From positions 259,462-323,461 of the forward strand of contig CAUEEP010000760.1 in NCBI GenBank assembly GCA_958450365.1: 64,000 nucleotides of DNA. The letters are read 5' to 3'. Source of the DNA: Mesorhabditis belari. Taxonomy: Eukaryota > Nematoda > Chromadorea > Rhabditida > Rhabditidae. This document shows positions 56,783-64,000 of the stretch, one piece after another. The position numbers and the translations under genes were made by a program. Positions within the stretch are counted from its first letter, which is position 1, and every line of letters begins with the position of its first letter. The notes below the pieces were generated by a model, which was not told where the DNA came from, made no database searches, and saw only the letters and a list, made by a program, of their open reading frames with translations.

Positions 56783-58180
56783 ATAATGATGACTCAGAAA
56801 TCTTTCTTTAACACATTCACGACAAAGCCATTCTTAGCTTGACTAGTCTTTCAGACGTCGACGAAACATTAGGTTGTTGAATTGAAAACTGCGGGACTTT
56901 GAACTAAAATTTATTGAAAATAAAACCATGAATTCATTCCAAATAATTTCCATTATTATTGACGACTTCTGCCCATTTTACAGGCAATTTGCGGATTCCT
57001 CTTTCGTAGTAGGATTTTGGTTTGTGTGTGAGACAAGTGTGAGACTCAAAAATCGAGGACTGGAGATGTCAGCTGTCACCCAGTTTGAGCACTTTCTTCA
57101 AAAGAAACCCATTTTGGTGTCAATGGAAAAGCTGTAGAGAATCAAAAATTAGGCTTATAGCCAAATTTCCAAAAAGATACACTTAGTGGTTTCGCTTAAA
57201 ATGCAAGATTTGTTGCAAGTTTTGTGAAAATTCGTAAATTTGGCATTTCTTGAAAACCAGTTTTTGAATCGTTCTGAAAATCTGGATATAAGCCTAATTT
57301 TTGATTCTCTACAACTTTTCCATTGACACCAAAATGGGTTTCTTTTGAAGAAAGTGCTCAAACTGTCACATATGACAATAGCCGGCAGTTTTCAATTCAC
57401 CAACCCAATATATTAGCCTAGAAAGCCCGAAATTTGTATGATAGGGTTTTCAAGAATGCTGATTCCAGATTTTGTATTAATTTTTTAATCTTATTTTTCT
57501 TGAATTTTATCTAGTTTGAACTTCAAAAAGTTTAAAACACATTTTCAAAAGGTGTTGGACTAAAAGAGTTAAGAGAAGACAACAAGAAAATGTTTATTTT
57601 TCGACTTTGGTATCACCGGAAAAATTCACGGAAAGACGGGAAATAGCAAAAGGGAACCCAGTGACCTGATCGCGAAGAATGTGCAGCTTTTTTCTGTAAA
57701 GATTTTTACTAGGTTCTTGCTGTACCAATTCGTCATTTTTGGTTGCAAAATATTATCATTTTTTTTGAATTTGCCTTAAAAATTCCGTAACAAAGTTCGA
57801 TTTTTGTTAGAAACCGGGCGTTTATGTGTCTATATTCTTTCAAGAATGTCCATGTTCAAGTGTCTATATTGAAGTGTCTATATTCTTTATGGTTTCTGTT
57901 AAAACGGCAATCACTTGTTCGAAAGGTGCAAATTATTCGGATTTTTGCGTGTTTGCCTGTTTGTTTTAGAACACTCTAACGACCCTTTTCACATTTGAAC
58001 CTATTTCAAAGCTTGAAGATAATGCTGACTCAGAAATCTTTCTTTAACGCATTCACGACAAAGCCATTCTTAGCTTGATTAGTTTTTCGGATGGCTATAT
58101 TAGCCAGAACTATATTTGCCTAGAAAGCCGGAAATTTGTATGATAGGGTTTTCAAGAATGCTGGTTCCAGATTTTGTATT
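56783..58180. repeat. long-range direct repeats flanking a mariner derivative
   Basis: GAAATCTTTCTTTAACACATT at 56800 recurs at 58033 (and, diverged, at 13700), and GGGTTTTCAAGAATGCTG recurs at 57445 and 58145. The segment between contains the mariner derivative 56869-57408. No gene seen in 57410-58650. Confidence 0.6.
56869..57408 (-). mobile_element. internally deleted mariner, copy 2
   Basis: 540 bp, ends TTAGGTTGTTGAATTGAAAA / TTTTCAATTCACCAACCCAA. Same structure as 2522-3049, including the transposase C-terminal coding stretch on the minus strand and an inner inverted repeat around GACACCAAAATGGGTTT. Confidence 0.85.
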
Positions 58181-58660
58181 AATTTATGCGCTTTATTTGT
58201 CTGGAAGGCTGCGATTGCGTTCTTTAGTGTAAAAACAAGAACCCCTTCTTTTGAATGAAACAAACCGTATTTCAATTGGTGCATTTGTTGGTTTTATAAA
58301 TTTTTTGGTTGGAAAGTATGAAAAAGAACGAAAAGACTTTCTAAACAGCGTAATAGTTTGGATTTTTAGTTTGCAGGCAGATATAGAGAAAGCTGGGGAT
58401 CCCCGTAAAGTTATGCTGGACGACAAAACTAGACTTGGGTCTAGATTTGTTTAAGTACGAGCTGAGCACAGGCTAACTAGTGAAGTCAGCAGCTTCAGCT
58501 CCGCAATCGGCATAAGAGCTTTTGGAACATAAACTACAGGGTAAACTACAAACTACATAAACCACAAATTATGGAACGAACTTTGCAATCAGCTGTTTCG
58601 TGTTGTTTTTCTTTTTTTTTCATTTGCTTTTAACTGTTATTAAACGCTCTGTTATTAGAT

Positions 58661-58975
58661 ATGAAAAGCAAAAAGGATTTGCGCTCGGCCATAATTCGAT
58701 TGCTTGAGAAAGGAAAACGAGTGATGGAGATTGTCGATCTTTTGAAATAGGTTCACTCGGTCGTTTCAAAAGCCATCAAACGTTACAAAGAGACGGGAAA
58801 CAACGACAACCGGGTTGAAAGAGGACATTCTAATACAGCTACCACGCACTAGCGACGCAAAGTTATTCAACATCTTAAACGAACCCGAGAAGCGGCAAAG
58901 AACTTAAACGAACGGCAAAGAACTCAACTCGAAATGCTTCTCTGCAAATGGTGGTCATTTTGAGATTTAAAAATT
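58661..58975 (+). pseudogene. Tc-like transposase N-terminal relic
   Basis: The frame reads MKSKKDLRSAIIRLLEKGKR then VMEIVDLLK, a stop, VHSVVSKAIKRYKETG, a stop, RRKVIQHLKRTREAA: a helix-turn-helix recognition domain as in Tc1/Tc3 transposases, broken by at least two stops and lacking the catalytic domain. Confidence 0.7.
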
Positions 58976-59011
58976 GTTGTATTAATTTGCTTTCCTTAAT
59001 TTTATGTATAT

Positions 59012-59507
59012 GTCGTAGCCGATTATGAATGGGTGGGGATAGGAGCGTCCAACCATCAAGTATTTAGTATCATTCAACGCAGAATCATTAATAATTATGT
59101 TAAATTTTTTAAATCAGAAAGATTGGATCAAAAGAAAAAATAATTATGGGGCTTCAAAGTTTTCTCTTGAACAAACATTTTTTTTTGCTCTAATTTTTTT
59201 TCTTTTTATCCAATCTTGCTAATTTTAAAAATTTAACATAATTATCAATGATTCTGCGTTGAATGATACTAAATACTTGATGGTTGGACGCTCCTAGACC
59301 TACGCATTCATAATCGGCTACGGGAGTCCCGCCGATTTTGAATGAAACGTTGTAGCCCCGGCAATTTTCAACTTAAACTCACAAATTTGGTACCAATCGA
59401 CGCAGAAGTGAATTCGCTACAAAATGATATAATATTGTCCTCATACATTAAAGGGTTGCTCTACTAGAAAGATTTGCCAAAAGATTTCATTCATAATCGG
59501 CTACGAC
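59012..59507. mobile_element. GTCGTAGCCGATTATGAATG palindromic element
   Basis: Left end GTCGTAGCCGATTATGAATG at 59012, inverted near-copies at about 59304-59322 and 59488-59507. The 59012-59322 part is an imperfect palindrome (AACGCAGAATCATTAATAAT against its reverse). Either two overlapping elements or one extended. Confidence 0.7.
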
Positions 59508-59549
59508 ATCTAAATTGTTGCCCGTTGTTTACGATTGAAGAGTTATTAA

Positions 59550-59864
59550 TTGTCGTTCCATAATTTTGCCGCACACTATAGTCTCAGTTTTGTATCTTTA
59601 CGTCTTTTTCTTATCCTTTTCTTTTCATCTTCAAAAAGTAACTCCAGACCCTTGCAACGTGATGTTGAAAATAATTTTTTAGCTATCCCTTTCTTTTCCC
59701 TTTCGTGCAAAGGAATAATTATCGACACTTCTACCAAAAGAGAAGCTATTAAAGATCGGAATAATTCCGAGAAGTTTCAAAAGGCTCTCCGAAACGTCAT
59801 AAAAAGATGTAAAACAATTTTAATTAATTTGGCAAGATTGTTTTTATTTTACGGAAAGTTTTAA
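59550..59864 (+). other. open frame, not recognised
   Basis: 104 codons, the second half Lys/Asp-rich (TKREAIKDRNNSEKFQKALR), with no splice link or domain. Could be part of the LINE or chance. Confidence 0.15.
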
Positions 59865-59949
59865 ATTTCCCATTTTCTTGAAACCCCTTGGGATTCTTGT
59901 TCTTGGAAATTCAAATTGATCAGAAAATCAAAAAATTAAAATTGATAGA

Positions 59950-61033
59950 CATCGACTTTTGATTGTCCTAGCGGGGTTCCTCAGGGTAGTATTCTTGGTC
60001 CTCTTTTGTTTACTATCTATATTAATGACCTGCCTAACTGTCCTTTCAAATCAAAAAATTCCTCCATCTGGCTCTATGCCGATGATGTTAAGCTTACGTT
60101 CAAAATTCCCATCGGAACTCAAGTAGCTTCGCTTGCGGCTGTAAAAGATGCAAACCATGACTTAGAACTTATTAATTTGTGGGCCAAAACGTGGAAGCTT
60201 TCCCTATCCCCTTCAAAATCTCAACATTTTTCCACTGGTAAATTTAGTTTCTCTTTGGTAATTAACAATATTCCTATCAATTACATTAGTAAATTAGATT
60301 TTGTTAGAGATTTAGGTGTCCACATCTCTCCCCCTTTTAATTTCACTAAACATATTGAAATCATTTGTCGAAAAGCTTCTTTTGTTTCTAGCCGTATTCT
60401 CAAATCAATTGTTCATCCTAACCTAAACTCTTACCGCAAATGCTTGACGACTTATATCCGGCCCATCTTAGAATATGCTTCTATTGTTTGGTCTCCCCGC
60501 GCACAAGTCTTTATTGAACGCTTGGAGAAAATTCAGAGGAGGTTCACAAAAGTCGCTTTATGGAAAATTGACTATTCTAAATATTCTAGCTTTACTTATG
60601 AGGAGAGACTTGCTTTTTTTGAACTAAAAACTTTACAGCATCGTCGCTTTGTCATTGATTTAGTCGAAACTTTCAAAATCCTCCGTTGTAAACAGATTAG
60701 CCCTTTGTTTATAGACTTTTTCAAATTTAAACCGCGGTCAGGGCCCAGAAGTGGCTCATTCCTTTTGCAAATTCCCTTTGCTTCCAATGCCTCTTTATCA
60801 AATTCATTTCCCGTTAGAGCCGCTAGATTATGGAACTTGCTCCCAAACGACATACGAGAAATTCAGTCGCTTTTCATATTCAAGAAACGTATCGATGCTT
60901 TAGATCTAGTGGCTCTTTGCCGTAAGTAATTGGCTTATTGATTTCAGTATGTATTGTATGATTAAGTATCACTGTGCGTTTCTCTATGATTTCTTTCACT
61001 TTATCGTTTGAATAAAGTATTATTATTAAAACG
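59950..61033 (+). mobile_element. 5'-truncated LINE (CR1/Jockey-like) retrotransposon
   Basis: A frame open from just after a stop at 59948 to 60929 encodes the C-terminal half of a reverse transcriptase: SGVPQGSILGPLLFTIYIND, the catalytic YADD at 60075-60086, then the thumb and the CR1/Jockey-type tail (LTTYIRPILEYASIVWSP). The endonuclease and the N-terminal half of the RT are missing, as in ordinary 5' truncation. The 3' end has AATAAAG followed by (TAT)n. The remaining frame is unbroken, so insertion is recent, but the copy cannot move on its own. Clade assignment is by motif only. Confidence 0.9.
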
Positions 61034-61093
61034 TTTCCTCTCAAAATTTTGAAAATTTCAAAAACAATCGATCGATTTATAAATGATTTAACT

Positions 61094-61381
61094 TACCGTA
61101 TTTCTTCGAATAGAAGACCAGGTAAAGAGTATCATCGCGTACTCTTGCGTAACAGCCCTTTTTAAAATTTCTTTTCTGCATAAAAGCTTTCAATCAAGTG
61201 CTATAGAGCTGGAAAATGGCTCAAAAATCTGTTAGCTCATGTGGTATTTTTGAGTCATTCTCCACCCCATATAGCACTTGATTGAAAGCTTTTATGCAGA
61301 AAAGAAATTTTAAAAAGGGCTGCTACGCAGGAGTACGCGATCATACTCTTTACCCGGTCTTCTATTCGAAGAAATACGGTA
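61094..61381. mobile_element. 288-bp near-perfect palindrome, TACCGTATTTC ends
   Basis: Ends TACCGTATTTCTTCGAATAG / complement; arms of about 130 bp are almost exactly complementary (AAAGCTTTCAATCAAGTGCT). A second truncated right end follows at 61384-61402. Confidence 0.9.
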
Positions 61382-62308
61382 GTTCATTCGAAGAAATACG
61401 GTAGTTCTTCTTTTTTTAAAGTGATTTCTTTTTGTACTTCGATGTAGTTGGCATTCCGGCGTTCCACTGCTATAACCGGGGATTTAAAGCAGTAAATTAG
61501 CAGTATTTATAGAGCAGTAGTTAGCTTTATTGCCAAATAAAGCTAAATGTTGCAGAGATTAAACTATTCGGCTTTATTTTATTTGCCTAAATGCCTCTAA
61601 GTGACCCCAAAGACCTCTAAATACCAGACAAAAGCCTAACTATGAATCTTAGAGGTCAATCTGTTGCTGTGAGCCTTTTAGCTTGATGAACAATGATCTG
61701 ACAAGTAAATGTAGAAGTGAAATTTCTTGTCAAACCTTGCCAAACGATTTGAGACTTGGGTGCTGCTTGTAATTGGCGACAAAGTTGAATTTACTTTTAA
61801 TAGAAAACCTGCAATCTGCGCAGCTAAAGACGAGCCATACAAAAGTTTTAAAGCAAGAAGCTTTAATTTTAGAAGCTTTAATGTTAGAAGCTTTAAACCT
61901 GGAAGTTTTAAAGCTGTTTTCAAAGCTTATCCTTTAAAACAGATGCTTTTGCGTATTCCATAAATGATCCCAACTGTTCTATTAGGTTGGGGTGAAAGTC
62001 TTTAAAAAAAAAAAAAAAAATACCGACTAGCCCCTACCAGTGGTGAATTTATCGCATACACGAAATATATCAATCACAATACAACGACACACACAATACT
62101 AGGCTATATCTTAACTTAACCCACGTCATGACAGACGGCTCCCTAACCCTAAGCTCAATGGGGAACTAAATAGCTTTTTTGGTGGTGAAGGGAAGATGAC
62201 GATGAAGGAGTGGCTTGTCACTTTAAAGAACTGGGGCCACAACCACCAGACTGCCCTCCAGAAAACCTCTCAACCCGAAGGGAAAGGAAATCCGAAGGGG
62301 GTGACGAT

Positions 62309-62384
62309 GTCGCATGTGGGGTTCGAACCCTCGACCTTCCGATTAAGATAAAAGACACTTAACCAGTCAGCCACACGTGCTCCA
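62309..62384 (-). pseudogene. tRNA-like sequence, Leu/Ser-type D arm
   Basis: Minus strand has TGTGGCTGACTGGTTAAG (A box) and GAGGGTTCGAACCCC (B box). GCACGTG and CACATGC could pair with one mismatch, but this leaves too few bases for a full T stem, so a functional tRNA is doubtful. Confidence 0.45.
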
Positions 62385-62699
62385 ATTTTTCTTTGCCGAT
62401 TTTTTTGAGAAGACGGTCTTAAACTTGCCGTTCTGTACGTGTAATAGCTCATTTGAAAGCTAATTTTCTAGCGGATTGGATAAAAAAAGACCGTTTTTTA
62501 ATATATCAGTTTTCAAAGTTTTTGCAGCCGTTTTACTGAAAGGTGTCAGAGCCCAAATTTTAATTTTTCCATTCCTTCCATTTTTTTTCGTTTTTTGTTC
62601 GGAAACCTAGGCTGAAAGCATGTTTTTCGGAATCAGCGTTGAAAATTACCCTAAAAAACACAAAACTGGTTCTTTTAGTAAAATTTTTTCAAAAAATCT

Positions 62700-62755
62700 G
62701 CCGCGCGCCGGAGTCGAACCCTCGACCCTCAGATCACCGCTTTCAGAGCTCTAAA
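62700..62755 (-). pseudogene. tRNA 3'-half-like sequence
   Basis: Minus strand CGAGGGTTCGACTCCGGCG is a B box and T arm, followed by GATTTTTTG (possible Pol III stop). The D arm is not convincing. Resembles the one at 62309 in its TCGAGGGTTCGA core. Confidence 0.35.
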
Positions 62756-62759
62756 AAAG

Positions 62760-64000
62760 GAAAATTCAACAAAAATCAACAAAACAATGAAAGCAAATAA
62801 ATAAATAATGTCTTAAAAGAATTAAACAATATAATCATCTTGTTTTTTAATGATTTCAGTCCATCGATTCACTAATTTCTCGATTTTTCCTTTCCTTTCG
62901 ACGAAAAGGAACAAATTTTCCCTTTTTAGAGCTCTAAAAGCTTTTTATTCTTTATTTTTTTAATTTTCTAATTTGTAATCTCTTTTACATTGCATTTCAC
63001 CTTTATAAGCAAGATTTTGAAAAGCGTAATTTGGACTCATTCTCTAGTTCATAGCTTTGGCGCATAAATAGTTGAATTCAAGTTTCAAAGCATAAATAGT
63101 TTAATTCAAGTTTCCAAAGCATAAATCGTTGAATTCAAGTTTCCAAAGCACGTGCAAGCCTCAGAGTTTATTCCTAAGTTTTCCAATTTCATTGACGCAC
63201 CTAAGTGGCACAAAATTGAACGTTTTTTTGCACTTTTTGAGCAAATTCATGAAATTTCATCAATCCAATCTCAATCATCATCACTCTGCGCCCACTTAAA
63301 AAACCTCGAAACCAACTGAAAAACTGAAATTCTTCTCTCTCCAATTCTCCATCCTCCTGTTGATGAGCCCATTCCATGAATCTTTAATTTGTGGTGCCCA
63401 TTCTCTTTTTCATTTTCTTGTCTCTTTTCTTTTCACTTTTCTTTTCTTTTCTTTTCTTTTCACTCGTTCGACAACCAATTTTTCTGCGATAAGTGGGTGC
63501 GAGGTTAATGGGCGAATTGAAGAAATTTGTTTACTCTATCACATCAATTGGATTCAGAGATAATCTTGCTGACTTAATTTTCAAGAGATTTTTGATATCA
63601 AATGATCTCATGGTAGTTCAGCTGGATTGACTAACCTTCTTGAAACATTTTGTACTAAACTTTACTTTCAACCACGAGCAAGCCTGGCTTTATTGTCGTT
63701 ATTTGTCTCAAACCTACAAAATTAAACTCTTCAAACCTTTCAATTAGCTCTTTTTTCACTAAAGATTTTCATTTGACTAGTAAACCTTTCAGTTTAAAAT
63801 GAGCTGGCTACTCTGAGCTCATTTTTAAGTATTGTTCTTGTGTCGAATCTTTTTGAACTTGAATAGCACTCATTACAAGGAGTCAGGGTAACCTGGGAAA
63901 GTTCTCTGATGAGGCAAATGCTTGCGGTTTCACCAGTACAATTTATCACTAGATAGCTTTTTTCTGTGGCTGTTCAGATTCTGACAACGAAATACAGCAG
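62760..64000. other. no gene seen
   Basis: AT-rich. Contains a threefold direct repeat around GTTGAATTCAAGTTTC (63070-63145) and TTTTC runs at 63420-63460. No coding evidence. Confidence 0.4.

Noticed and set aside
62005..62021. Poly(A) run as retroposon tail
   Set aside because: A17 follows TTAGGTTGGGGTGAAAG, which looks like a mariner-type end; no LINE or processed gene precedes it.

Overview
The window looks like nuclear DNA from a nematode, most likely Caenorhabditis or a close relative. Evidence: introns of 41-60 nt with TTTCAG-type acceptors, interstitial TTAGGC (nematode telomere) repeats, many TACTGTAGC/TACCGTA-type dispersed repeats, AT-rich sequence full of mariner/Tc elements and palindromic MITEs, Str-type chemoreceptor exons, and a clear ortholog of the heterochronic zinc-finger gene hbl-1 (hunchback-like). 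There is no bacterial gene organisation; most long open frames are chance or repeat-derived.

Layout. 0-3.4 kb: repeats, a Tc-family transposase relic and an internally deleted mariner. 4.3-9 kb (minus): a multi-exon 7TM chemoreceptor-like gene whose introns have been filled with a mariner MITE, a foldback element carrying a 14-bp satellite, and an inverted pair of tRNA-derived repeats; a homogeneous 12-bp satellite of about 86 units follows at 9.5-10.5 kb. 12-13.6 kb (minus): a trypsin-fold serine protease homolog that lacks the catalytic His. 15.4-16.1 kb: a 750-bp inverted-repeat element. 16.1-28.5 kb (minus): the hbl-1 ortholog, 19 exons resolved, nine C2H2 fingers, with a presumed 3' UTR holding a lin-4 seed match, let-7-type matches and telomere-like repeats. 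28.5-43 kb: long stretch without genes, upstream of hbl-1, with scattered GC-rich islands and ATGCAAAT octamers that could be its regulatory DNA, plus MITEs and satellites. 45.66-50.3 kb (plus): a complete five-exon gene for a secreted Thr-rich protein (372 aa) whose introns hold several elements. 51.4-54.3 kb (plus): a small secreted protein split by a mariner. 54.7-55.0 kb (minus): terminal exon of a membrane protein, with two decayed copies at 44.7 and 45.25 kb. 56-64 kb: MITEs, a Tc-like transposase relic, a 5'-truncated LINE and tRNA-like relics.

The genes do not form an operon. The best supported biology is developmental timing control by hbl-1 and probable microRNA control through its 3' end. 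Exon boundaries were derived by eye from splice consensus, phase agreement and protein motifs; 5' ends of hbl-1, the receptor and the protease were not found.
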